Both the position numbers and the translations under genes were made by a program. A stretch of DNA of 64,000 nt. It comes from Sabellastarte sp. h YS-2021 (Eukaryota > Annelida > Polychaeta > Sabellida > Sabellidae). Every line of letters begins with the position of its first letter. The stretch's first letter is position 1. The stretch is taken from assembly GCA_964017235.1 (NCBI GenBank), contig OZ024927.1, positions 57,975,293 through 58,039,292 of the forward strand, in the 5' to 3' direction. Positions 53,701 to 64,000 of this stretch are shown here, in pieces. Under the pieces are notes generated by a model. The model saw nothing but the letters and a program-made list of their open reading frames with translations, searched no databases and was not told the DNA's origin.

Positions 53701-56700
53701 AGAGCGATTTCGTCGAAATTTTCGACCCACAGGGTATCTGAGGAATGTACTCTTTGCAATTTAAAAAAAATTTTCCCCTCCCCAAAAATGGCGGCCATTT
53801 TGAATTTTCGAATTTTTGCCAAAAGTGCTTCTATTTCCTTAACCGTGTCAGATAAAGCGATTTCGTCGACCCACGGGGTATCTAAGAAATGTATTCTTGG
53901 CAATTTTCAAAAAATTTTCCCCTCCCCACATATGGCGGCCATTTTGAATTTTCGAATTTTTGCCAAAAATTGGCCTTAACCGTGCAAAATGGAGTTATTT
54001 CGTTGAAATTTTCGACCCATAGGGTATCTAAGAAATGTACTCTTGGCAATTTTCAAAAAATTTTCCTTTTCCCAAAAATGGCGGCCATTTTGAATTTTCA
54101 AATTTTGCCAAAAATAGAAAAACAGAAATTTGCTTCTATCTTCTTCACCGTGCATGTTAGAGTGATTTCGTCAAAATTTTCGACCCAACCAATGCAAAAA
54201 GGCATGAAGCTGAAATAATTTACATGTACACTAATAAATATTTAAGCATCATTGATATATTTTACAAATGAAACAGGGTCTTGTAACACTACTGTACAGT
54301 TTTGGCAAAAGGTTCATGGGGTGGACATTACACATGATAATGTGTGTTCTTCTATGCTATCCTGTTTCTATTCATATGTCGCAGCTACTATCAACAGGGC
54401 ATCCTATTTCTAGTTAAATAGAAGACACATTTTACTGTGAACAAAAATAGTAATTAGTAAACTTGAGAGAGTAGAGCTGTGCTAGAAAAATTACATATTT
54501 ATATAATAAAGGTTTGGATAATACAGACTTGATATACACAAGTTCAATGTTTTCTGGTGTACAGTTTGACTTGTATCTGTTGATGATTGGGAATTCAAGG
54601 TATTTTTTCATATTTAAATTGACAAAAGTGTGGTACTGAGGAGTGTAAATGTATGGAAGTAGGGCTTAAAAAATTAATCCATTCAACCTTGCCCCTTCCC
54701 CACCCTCATCTCTTACCATATTCCCTGTTAAGTTACTAAATCTGCATCCACTTAACATCTTTAATCCTGACCATTAAGTTTAATTTAGTGTAACACTCTC
54801 ACAAGTAATTTTGGAGTCATAAGTCCCAACTCCTTCCTTCATTTGGTTTATGTTTCTGTGTCTAAGCTCTATCTGATTTTAAATGTATTTGTGGGGTTTA
54901 GATCCCGATATTCCCATTTAAAAGTTTGATTTCTTTGTCCTAACCTATTCCTTTTAAATGTAATATTTTCTACTGTGTTTCAGCTAAATGTTTCTCAGCT
55001 CTGTGTGATTCTCAAGTCTTTTGTGAGTGCTAAGTCCCGCCTTCCTCCCTGGCTGTGGCTGTCAATCATAAGAGCTTTGGTTCTGGTTGGCTCCACCTTC
55101 TTGTTATTGCTAGCCAGGGTGAAAGTCATGGGTGCACAGCTCCCTGTTTTTACAAAGTAAGTAAAACAGGAAAAAGGACCAGAGTGGCATACATTTAACA
55201 TTCAGGAAGTGGTAGGTACATTCAGTGGACATTGCTCTGGGTATATTCTGTGTAAATAGTGCAAGCTCTAGATTTAGCTTAGTAGTAACACTCACTTCTG
55301 TGGTTGTGGGTTTGACATTGGTAAAAGTTAGTGTTTTACCACTTGTGGTGGTTGGACCCACACAGAGGTGACAGTCTATGGTTAGATGCCAAACTTGCTA
55401 ACCACTAAGCCATCAAGGATCTTGGTTGTGGCTTTGAATCTCAGTCCTTGGTTTCAGTAGGAAACGTGGTATATGTTTGCTGATGTCTGGTTTATAGCGT
55501 AAGATCTTGATAAGTTTGTATGGTTTCCACCAAAAGTTAAAAGTCCCTTTGTGATATAATCTCATGCAATATGTTGAATTGGCTCATTAGAATATGTTAC
55601 TTGTAATAAAATTTTATTTTTATGCAAATACAAAAAAAGTGAGTCACACTCAGAATTAACTCATGAGAAAAATGTTAGTTATAATACTTTGTGTTTTTGT
55701 TATATGAATACTGAAGGATTATCAGTTGCATGGAAACTGGCCAGAATGTGAATTTTTTCTGTGATTGCAAAATTTACTAGAAAAATTTAACATGAACAAG
55801 AGTTTGCTTTGTTTTCCTATTTAGATTTGACAATCCAGCCGCTGCTTCAGAGACACCGTCCAGACAGCTGACCTATAACTACCTACTTCCTGTGAACAGC
55901 TGGCTGTTACTTTACCCCTCTGCATTATGCTGTGACTGGACCATGGGCACTATACCTGTTATAGAAAGTCTATTGGATCCCCGCAATCTTGCCACCCTCG
56001 TGTTTTATACTGTGATATTCAAACTTGCTCTTTATGCCATCAATGCCAAAGGAGAAAAATCAAGGGCAGTTATTATGGTAAATGACCTAGAAGATATTTG
56101 TTATGTTAGTTGTTATGGTAAGTGACACATGGAGTGTATGTAATAGTTATTATATTACTGTAGTGGTGTGACTTGAGATGGAAACATGGGCTGGGAACTC
56201 TATTTCCAGTGACTAACCTGAATGTAGGTACCCATGTTTTAGTAGTGATGATCAACTTGACGTAGCAGTAGAGAAAATATGGTGGTTGATGTAGAAAAAA
56301 TAATTGAACATGAATTGTTAAAATATTTTTGGAATTTAAGAATAGTTTTGCATATCAAGTTTCACATGTGTCGTGTTGGAAAAAAAAATGTTCATTGTTT
56401 TAAGAGTACCCAGTTTACAAGTTTTTTATCTTGTTTTTCAACAAAGTCTTCCCACTTTTGGGTAACCAGATCTTCTGTCATAGCCTTAATTTTAAGTGAC
56501 ACATAGTAAAACGTGTGTACCAGCAGTTATTATGATAAGTGACATGTTGACTGTTTCTGTGTCAGTTATTAAGGACAGCACAAGAGGTAATTTTTACTTC
56601 ACTGCCTGTAAGGGCTGTACGGGTAGTGTTTTCTCTCATGCCATCTGGATGGGCAGGTGGGCAGTGGCAAACATTTTGTACGGGCTGTATCTCTGAAACC

Positions 56701-59700
56701 ATAATGTGTAGGAAATTGATACTTGGTAGGGACATTTAACTGGGGGGTATATGCCATTATGACCTTGAGTTTGAAAATCCTGTCTGGCTTATATCTTTGA
56801 ACTGTAAGGCTTAGGAAGTTAATACTTGGTAGGTACATTAGCTAGGGGTGTAGGTGTGCAACATCATGTGACACTGTTTGCTCTGGAAGTCTCATAGATC
56901 TTTGTGCTTCCACTTCTTCTGTATCTCACGGTGTTGTAAACTCTTTCCCTGGGCTATGGGATACGGGCATCTCTGATATTATTTTTGAACTCAAGTAATA
57001 TTATTTTGTTGCCGATATAAAAACAAGATGAATGCTCTTTTAAAAAGTTATCACTGGATTCTTTATTAATTGCTCCCAGTATTCCTCACAGACTCATCAA
57101 GTGTATTAGTAAATGATGATAAAAATAAGGATTGGTTGGTAATCCTGGTATTTGAAGACTTTGTGATTTTGTTGCGGGGAACTACAATGTTTTGGTTTCA
57201 TGAGTTTCATTTCCTATTTGTTTGGGGTGTACTAAAAAGGATGTTTCTATTAAATTCCTGAATTAGAGCTGTTTTGTAGTGGTGGCCTCCTCACCTGCAC
57301 AATTTTGATAATGACCCATCTCTAGATTATGTCTACCGTAAATGCTGCTAATTGTTTAAAAATGTGACTAATTTTTTTTTTTTTGAAAAATGTGACTAAT
57401 TTCTTTTTTGAAAATATGGGAAAATGTTACAGACTCTGCTTTACCAAATTTACATATTTAACCTCTGCCTAGGATTATATATGTTTTTGGCAGCGTGTGT
57501 TTGCTTGCAAAATTACTCAAAAAGTTACGGACAGATTTTGATGAAATTTTTCAGGAAAAGTTGAGAGTGGCACAAGGAACAGATAATTTGATTTTGGCAG
57601 TGATCCAGATCACTATCTGGATCCACGAATTTTTTTAACGGTTTTTATCATTGTAGTCATATGTAATAGTGGAGGTTTTTGGTCTTGAAAGTGGTATGCA
57701 CTCTGTGAGTGCTCCTGTTTTGTAGAGTTTTAACTTAGTTTGAAATATTCCAGTGATTTGTAATCATGGTTATATCAATTTATGTAAAATTGCTTCCAGT
57801 GTTGTACAATATTACCTGACATCTGTATCTCACAGAGCCTTGCCATGCTAGTCTTGCCATTTATCCCTGCGTCCAACCTGTTCTTCCCAGTGGGCTTTGT
57901 GGTAGCTGAGAGGATCCTCTACACACCCAGTATGGGCTTCTGTATGCTTCTTGCCATTGGCTTTGAACATCTAATATCCCATAAGAGGTAAGGGTAATAA
58001 CATTAAAATACTATAAACCATGTTTTATTGATTTATTTTCCCTATCAAATTAATAATGTAATTATATAATATAAAAACGTCTCAATCTAAATTATATTAC
58101 TTATTTATGTTCTACTTTGAGGAAACAGTTTATCTGGAAAATGGAAGATTCATTAGAAGATATTATTCAGTATAAACATCTGGTAGCTGTAAATTTCTGG
58201 TGATATTATATTCAAATCGCCAAAGATGACAGCATTTTCAACACTTGAGTCATTTATGAAATATAATCCATTTACATATATGTGTACATTATGTTTAAAT
58301 TATTGTTTCAAACTTATGAATTAAAAATTCTGTTTAAGTTAATGATTTGCTTCTTTGATTTGTTTTTGCAGGAGATTGAAACCAGTGATATGGTTGGGTT
58401 TAAGTTTATTGATTATTTCCCACTCATTGAAAACAATTTCAAGAAACAGTGATTGGTAAGGGTTTCATTTTGTTGTCAGTGTTGGTGATCAGGCTTAAAT
58501 ATGTGGAGTCACCAAAACCCCATCAATGTGAATACATTGAGTGTAAAGGAGAGGTTTCTCTGCTTTTACTAGTTATAGTCTTTGAAATATTTGAATCAAA
58601 CCTGCTGACAGTGTGAATGTCAGTCAATTATCAATATCTTGTGCTGTCAGATGCAAATTATGAAGTATGTAAACAACTTTAAAGTCTTTATCAGTGCTCC
58701 TGCTTTGTTAATTACAGTGTGCAGCTGTTTATCTTGTTGCAAAAGTCTCTCAAAGACTTGTCCTTTCAGACAGGCCCTACCCCAATCTTTAGTCTCTTCC
58801 CTGATTTGTTGCTTCTTCTACCAATAACCTTTTTCATCAGATGTAAACTTTTCCATTTTGGAAACAAGCACCTTGGATGATTTTCTCATCAAATTAATAC
58901 TTAACAAATTATTTTTGTTTTTTACCCCACAGCCCTTAAGGGCTGTCGGGGTATTGTTTTCACCCATGGTGTCCGGATGGGCGATCGGGCGGGCGGGCGG
59001 CGGGAAATAGATTGTCCGGGCTGTATCTCAGAAACTGTAAGGTGTAGGAAGTTCATACTTGGCAGGGACATTGGTTGGGGGGTGTAGGTGTGCAACGTCA
59101 TGGTCTGACCTTGATTTGACCTTTGACCTTGCCGTAGTGACCTTGAGTTTGAAACTCTTGTCTGGGCTATATCTCGGCAACCATAAGGTGTAGGAAGTTG
59201 ATACTTGGCAGGGACATTAGTTAGGGGATGTAAGTGTGCAACGTCATAGTCTGACCTTGATTTGACCTTTGACCTTGCCGTAGTGACCTTGACCTTTAAA
59301 ATCTTGTCCAGGCTATATCTCAGAAACCGTAAGGTGTAGGAAGTTGATACTTGGTGGGGACATTGGTTTGGGGGTGTAGGTGTGCAACGTCATGGTCTGA
59401 CCTTGATTTGACCTTTGACCTTGCTGTAGTGACCTTGACCTATAAAATCTTGTCCGGGCTATATCTCGGAAACCGTACGGTGTAGGAAGTTGATCCTTGG
59501 TAGGAACATTGGTTAGGAGTTGTAGGTGTGCAACGTCATGGTGTGACCTTGATTTGACCTTTGATCCTTGCCATAGTGACCTTGACCTATAAAATCTTGT
59601 CTGAGCTATATTTCGGAAACTGTAAGGTGTAGGAAGCTGATACTTGGTGAGGACATTGGTTGGGGGTAGTAGGTGTGCAACGTCATGGTGTGACCTTGAT

Positions 59701-62200
59701 TTGACCTTAGTACTTGCCGTAGTGAACTTGACCTATAATACCTGGTCTGGGCTATATCTTGGAAACCGTAAGAGGTGTAGGAAGTTGATACTTGTTAGGG
59801 ACATTGGTTAGGGGGTGTAGGTGTGCTATGTCATGTGACCTTGATTTGACCTTGCTGTAGCGACCTTGACCTATAAAATCTTGTCCAGGTTATATCTCAG
59901 AGACTGTAAGGTGTAGGAAGTTTATATTTGGTAGGGACATTGGTTGAGGGTTTTAGGTGTGCCACGTCATGGTGTAACACTGATTGACCTTTGACCGTGC
60001 TGTATTAACCTTTAAAATCTTGTTGCACCTTTGGGTCTGTCTGTTGATGCAGATTAAGCACTGTTAAAGTCATATTAGAATTTATTAAGAATTTCCTTTT
60101 GCAAGTTCCCATTGTAACAGATGGAATTTCATCAAGTGAATTTCTCCAACACCACACATAAGCATTCATTGAAGGTATTGCCACTTCTGTATGCATGGGT
60201 AATATTCAAAACATCCAAACCATAATTCGGCCATTTTTGGTTTACTGATAAATGCTGTCATTTTGTTATTGAATTATCTTGTTTTAATACTTCATCTTTA
60301 TATACATTTCTTTTCCTTAGATATTATTTTCTCTACTTAAGCATTATTTGGACCTTAATATAACTTACACTACTCTGAAAGTATCTTGAACTTTGTACTG
60401 TTATATTACTTCTATATCGCATGGTGTTGAAAAATATTTCCCCAGGCTGTGGGGTACGGGCATCTCTGATGCTATTTTTATTATCATTATTCACAGGGAG
60501 TCTGAATACTCATTGTTCCTGTCAGCATTAAAAGTGAACACAAGAAATGCCAAGCTGTACAACAATGTAGGTCATGCCCTGGAGAACCAGCAGCAACATG
60601 CTGAAGCACTGGTGTACTTCAAACAGGCAGCTTTGTAAGTTTTAATGTGATAAAATTACAAAATATATACTAATCCAACAGAGGCACTGGTGTACTGAAA
60701 GTAGGCAGCTTTGTGAGTTAACAAGGCCAAAAGGAGTTTCGGTCTACTAGCGCGAGCAGCAAAGCCATCAGAGACACAAGTAGTGCACCGAAGCGGTCAC
60801 CCACCCCAGTACTAACATAGCCCATTGCCCCTTAACTTCAGTGAAGAGAGAGATACTCCTCAGGCTACTACACAATTCATGAAGTCCAAAGACAAAAAAC
60901 AAGCAGTTTTATGATTAGAAAATATAACAGAGTTATAAAATACATAGGGATAAAGTAGAGGGACTCTGCACTTCACTTAATCTGCCTTCTGAGTTATAAT
61001 ATCAATTGATTAATCTGGATTTAACGTCATTTTCATATCAGGATGGATAATTGAGGGGATTAAAGAAAACAGCACATATTTGTTGAAGATTCTGCATTGA
61101 AAATTAACCATTACTGGCAAGCTACCAGCAACTTTCTTATCTGTTTTTTGAGTAAATATTTCCTGTACTTGAAACAGGCAGGCTTATGATTGAAAAAATA
61201 CAGTAAAAATTCTATTATCTTAAGTTTTAATGATAGAGATTCTACTGTATAGTAAAGTGACAAATGGCATAAAAATACAGCATACAGATAGAGTGTGATG
61301 CAGATAGGCTGTTTGTAAGTGATAAATTTGTAAATTGTAGAAATAACGGATAATGAGTGAGGGCTTATAAGAGATTTTAAAATGAATAGTGATATTGGGA
61401 TCACGAAGGGGAAGCAGGGGCTTCTCATTGGGACAGCCATAGTGAGCAATAATTTAACTGAAGAACTTCTGCACATTTTATTGATGAAATGTTTTCTCAT
61501 TTAACCAATCAGAAATACTGACACAGCCTTGTTATTTTAGAACTACTAATATAAAAAGGATGTAACATTGGGTGTTTTATTGTAACTAATGAACATATTG
61601 CCTTATTATCACAATTATCCTGAAATACGAATTATTATCACATTATTTGTTGTGGGTTTGTTGCATGTATGCAGATAACAATTCACAGGGTAGACGACTT
61701 AACTGAATAATTTAATTGCTATAACATAAAGAAAAATCTTGCTTTAAAATTGCATCAACAACTGTTTTGTTTTAATATCAACAAAAATTAGGACAGATAA
61801 AACATCAAGTTTTGCTAAAACTTTTTTCTGTAAACTTTCAGTAAAACAAGGACTTGAATATTATTATGGTTTTCATTTATACAGGAGAACTTGTACTGCA
61901 TAAAATAGATTATATTGTATATAGCACTAGGTGTATAAACAAGTGTATGAGCATATTGACATTTGTTTCAGAATTCAGCCAGATGACATAGGTTCCCATA
62001 TTAATGTGGGCAGAGTATACAACACCCTGGATCAACCAGTAGAGGCAGAGCAAGCATTCCGCCGTGCCCTGGATCTCTTCCCTCCTGTCAAACCAGGCCA
62101 GTCCTACACAGCTAGAGTGGCTCCAAACCACCTCAATGTCTTCATCAACCTGGGAAGTCTCATAGCTAAGGATGAAAGTAGGCTGGCGGAGGCTGACACA
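47728..62200 (+). CDS. TMTC3: TMTC3 homologue (O-mannosyltransferase, TPR protein), 5' part
   Basis: Eleven exons join in phase: 47728-47922, 50797-50933, 51406-51487, 51807-51906, 52282-52397, 54984-55156, 55825-56077, 57836-57987, 58372-58455, 60497-60634, 61972-62200 (553 codons so far). All junctions are GT-AG. The start is in [16 protein letters not shown] with the catalytic DD of the GT-C fold, followed by [81 protein letters not shown] and SHSLKT, then TPR repeats ([32 protein letters not shown]). These match TMTC3 better than TMTC1, 2 or 4. TMTC proteins are multi-span ER enzymes that O-mannosylate cadherins. The remaining TPRs lie right of the window. Introns are unusually rich in tandem repeats. 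Confidence 0.95.
48075..48469. mobile_element. hAT-like MITE in TMTC3 intron 1
   Basis: The ends are inverted: cagggtgtatcca at the left and tggatacaccctg at the right. Subterminal gtcatggaaaagtcatgg repeats occur at both ends in inverted orientation. A tctta repeat flanks it, shorter than the 8 bp expected for hAT, so the class is tentative. The interior encodes nothing recognisable. Confidence 0.7.
49553..49998 (+). repeat. ~130-bp tandem repeat, 3.5 copies
   Basis: The block attaatattcatgagaaga recurs at 49553, 49686, 49811 and 49943. Each unit includes gggatttccttgcaatatt and cagcacccaagtcat. Units differ by 5-10 percent. It lies in TMTC3 intron 1. Confidence 0.9.
50490..50672. repeat. 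Long near-perfect hairpin in TMTC3 intron 1
   Basis: The core arms run 50523-50575 and 50579-50632 (acatatacagaaaaaatat on the left with its complement on the right) around a tight turn gtgctacgcac. Weaker pairing extends to about 50490 and 50672 (gtggataataa against the complement of ttatcgcccac). The structure could be a small foldback transposon. Confidence 0.8.
52518..53160 (+). repeat. Dispersed repeat with a 254-bp tandem duplication
   Basis: It opens with a palindromic gtccaccccact/ggggggtggac head. The block ccacttggtttccagacatt then recurs at 52573 and 52827 (254 bp apart). Each unit has two internal related halves ending with ggttcattgggtt or ggtttattgggtt. It lies in TMTC3 intron 5. 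Confidence 0.85.
53165..54190 (+). repeat. ~168-bp tandem repeat, six copies
   Basis: The block gagatagagcgatttcgtc recurs at about 53191, 53360, 53528 and 53695, then in diverged form near 53848 and 53990. Each unit contains a palindromic aaaatggcggccatttt, which also matches the YY1 core ATGGCGGC. It follows directly on the 254-bp duplication, and a ggggtggacat block near 54319 may close the combined element. Confidence 0.9.
55270..55440 (+). repeat. tRNA-like SINE fragment
   Basis: A box A-like tagcttagtagt and a box B-like gggtttgacat lie about 30 bp apart at 55277-55318. Downstream sequence (tggttggacccac, cactaagccatcaagg) resembles 36590-36740, suggesting a second SINE family. Low conservation. 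Confidence 0.4.
56600..56880 (+). repeat. Partial copy of the 146-bp repeat with its head
   Basis: A gcctgtaagggctgtacggg head and a catctggatgggcagg block are followed by two diverged 146-bp-type units (gctgtatctctgaaacc, aggaaattgatacttggtag). TMTC3 intron 7. Confidence 0.8.
57480..57640 (+). repeat. Single repeat module related to the tandem arrays
   Basis: It contains the order aaaattactcaaaaagttacgg, then agattttgatgaaattttt and a cagg block, the same skeleton as the cores of the neighbouring arrays. A short palindrome, atccagatcactatctggat, follows. Only one copy is present. Confidence 0.5.
58928..60025 (+). repeat. 146-bp tandem repeat array, second locus
   Basis: Begins with a palindromic cagcccttaagggctg head and a cacccatggtgtccggatgg block, then about seven units with tgtgcaacgtcat at 59091, 59237, 59382, 59529 and 59676 (spacing 145-147 bp). 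Same family as 43290-44450. TMTC3 intron 9. Confidence 0.93.
60720..60870 (-). ncRNA. 5S rRNA-derived retrosequence (pseudogene or SINE3 part)
   Basis: On the minus strand the order gaagttaag, gggcaatgggc, gttagtact, gg-tgggtgaccgc follows the 3' half of eukaryotic 5S rRNA, including its internal box C region. The 5' half is not recognisable, and the sequence continues past the 5S end into an unrelated tail (ctgctcgcgctagtag). It is therefore not a functional 5S gene but a 5S-derived element fragment. Confidence 0.7.
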
Positions 62201-62214
62201 GTGAGTGTGGTTTT

Positions 62215-63005
62215 ATTAGGCGGGTTGCATGTAACCAATCCACCTATTAGATTGATGGGTCCGACGTCTATCCATCTGTCTGTCCGTCCACATTTTCGTT
62301 TCCGGACTCTAACTCGAAAACGCTTTGTCCAATCAAATCCAAACTTAACAGGGAGATAGATCACCATCATAGCTAGGTTCCTTTCGAAATTGGTGTAATT
62401 CTGTCTGTTCATTTGTCCATTTTTTGTCCTTTTGTCTGTCCGTCAACATTTTTGTTTCCAGATTCTAACTTGAAAATGCTTTGTCCAATCGAATTCAAAC
62501 TTGCCAGGGAGATAGATCACCATCATAGCTAGGTTCCTTTCGACATTGGTGTAATTCCGTCCTTTCGTTTGTCCATTTGTCTGTCCGTCAACATTTTCGT
62601 TTCCGGACTCTAATTCGAAAACACTTTGTCCAATCGATTTCAAACTTGACAGGGAGATAGATCACCATCACAGCTAGGTTCCTTTCGAAATTGGTGTAAT
62701 TCCGTCCTTTCATTGGTCCGTTTTTTGTCCGCTTGTCTGTCCGTCAACATTTCCGTTTCTGGACTTTAACTCGAAACAGTTTGTCCAATCGAATTCAAAC
62801 TTAACAGGGAGATAGATCACCACCATAGGTAAGTTGCTTTCGAAATTGGTGTAATTCCATATGTCCGTTTGTCTGTCTGTCAACATTTCCGTTTCCGGAC
62901 TCTAACTCAAACAGTTTGTCCAATCGAATTCAAACTTGACAGGGAGATAGATCACCATCATAGCTAAGTTGCTTTCGAAATTGGTGTAATTCCCTCCATT
63001 GTTTG
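62215..63005 (+). repeat. ~150-bp tandem repeat, five copies
   Basis: The block cagggagatagatcacca recurs at 62349, 62505, 62650, 62805 and 62940. Each unit carries gtccgtcaacattttcgtttcc and ttgtccaatcgaattcaaac. It lies directly after the last TMTC3 exon in the window. Confidence 0.92.
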
Positions 63006-64000
63006 TCTGTTTATAGCATAGATACAGTTATGTAACCTAGATTACAAGTTTTACATTTCTTAGCATGTCTAACACATTTACCTTAACTGGGTGACCTAAC
63101 ATTTCTTTCGTTGTCTCTAAATTTAATTACATCAGTCGCTAACCTTATTGATGCCTGCGCAACCCGCCTTTTGGGGCATTTCTGACCCTCTTGTTATAGC
63201 ATATTTTGTGAATTATATTTTGGTGTAAAAGGGTCATGTCAGTGCTAGTGGTGTGATTGTTTGTGAATGTCAACATTGGTTTCTTGGACTTTGAAACTCA
63301 ACAAAATCTGGTATTTCATGCCGTTGTCACTGATCTGGTGAAACTTAACCACAATCATACATGAATATAAAGTCAAGCAAATGAATATAAAGAAAACATG
63401 TTTTTCCTCAAATTTGTATGTTTTTTTAGGTGTTTTGATGAAGTATGAGGCATTTGACAGCCTCAAATATTAATGTTTTTGACAACTTCTCTTAAATATT
63501 TTTTATGGATTTTATCATTTCTTCTACAACAAAACAAAATGTGGAGAACTGATATACTGTTCCCATCAATAGTCAAAATACTTGTTATCATCAACCTGCA
63601 AAGTCGCATAGTCAGTTGTAAGGTAATTATCACTTATTACTTATAAAATATTATTTTGTAACTTATAAAATCAGACAAAATGCCACCAACAATATTCAGA
63701 AAAAAGGTATTTTTGACTATTAATTTATACTTTATCATTATTGAAGTTATTAATTATTTTGAAATGTTAAGTTTGTTGATTCAGTGTTTATAGCTGCAAT
63801 GGTTTCTGTAATATGCTCAATAGTATTAGTAGACAGGTCTCTTGGTGATTGCAAGATTGAGGAGATTGCATAATGTCCTAGTACATGATTTACTTGAGAT
63901 TCAGAAGACAAGAACATATTTGTGAACTTAATTTATTGGGTGATACTCCGATATTTTAATTGAAGGGGTGGTTCTACCGAGCTAAAATCACCCAGGTCAA
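63006..64000. other. TMTC3 intron sequence to the window end
   Basis: No exon with TPR-like coding sequence and proper splice sites was found here. The next TMTC3 exon should lie beyond the window. Confidence 0.5.

Noticed and set aside
53233-53979. ORFs of 110-144 codons on both strands in the 168-bp array
   Set aside because: They are translations of the tandem repeat, repeating the same residues each unit.

Overview
The window is a piece of an animal nuclear genome, most likely a bivalve mollusc. That is an inference from three things: a metazoan gene with many introns (TMTC3), a tRNA-derived SINE together with CR1/L2-like and DIRS-like retrotransposons, and very abundant minisatellite-bearing dispersed repeats. 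No prokaryotic gene organisation is present. Host coding sequence is sparse: the last exon of a D-2-hydroxyacid dehydrogenase (1010-1257), two unrecognised intron-free ORFs on the minus strand (28189-29058 and 31533-32171), and eleven in-phase exons of a TMTC3 homologue spread over 47728-62200 and cut by the window end.

The centrepiece is a complete Polinton/Maverick, a large virus-like DNA transposon, at 7416-27458 (20,043 bp). It has a 6-bp target duplication (gtatat at 7410-7415 and 27459-27464) and inverted termini whose outer 93 bp differ at one base. Its right half holds the usual Polinton set: packaging ATPase, small basic protein, hydrophilic ORF, chromodomain integrase, minor capsid-like protein, basic core-like protein, major capsid protein and adenovirus-type protease on the plus strand, with a protein-primed DNA polymerase facing them on the minus strand. 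Its left half is an accessory block: a BIR (IAP-type) protein, a protein with two PC4/p15-like domains, a spliced protein with two RING-like fingers, and two type I membrane proteins on the opposite strand, one of them spliced. TATA-like motifs precede most transcription units, and several genes meet through ATGA stop/start overlaps. The copy is damaged: a nonsense codon in the ATPase, frame breaks in integrase, core protein, protease and polymerase, and a SINE inside the end of the BIR gene. Three of these breaks lie at or next to homopolymers and may be sequence errors.

To the left, 2.9-7.1 kb is a decayed DIRS-like retrotransposon (gag-like, reverse transcriptase, RNase H) interrupted by a SINE and by a 626-bp foldback element with a 9-bp duplication. 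To the right, 30-41 kb holds more SINE copies, a foldback element built on an aaacgtttataaacg motif, and two CR1/L2-like LINE fragments.

The interval 40.83-46.19 kb looks like one giant foldback element. Two opposed arrays of a ~128-bp higher-order repeat flank a 146-bp tandem array, and the outer ends are inverted copies of each other. The TMTC3 introns carry further arrays (146-, 254-, 168- and ~150-bp units), a hAT-like MITE, a long hairpin and a 5S rRNA-derived fragment. Several of the arrays share a recognisable core block.
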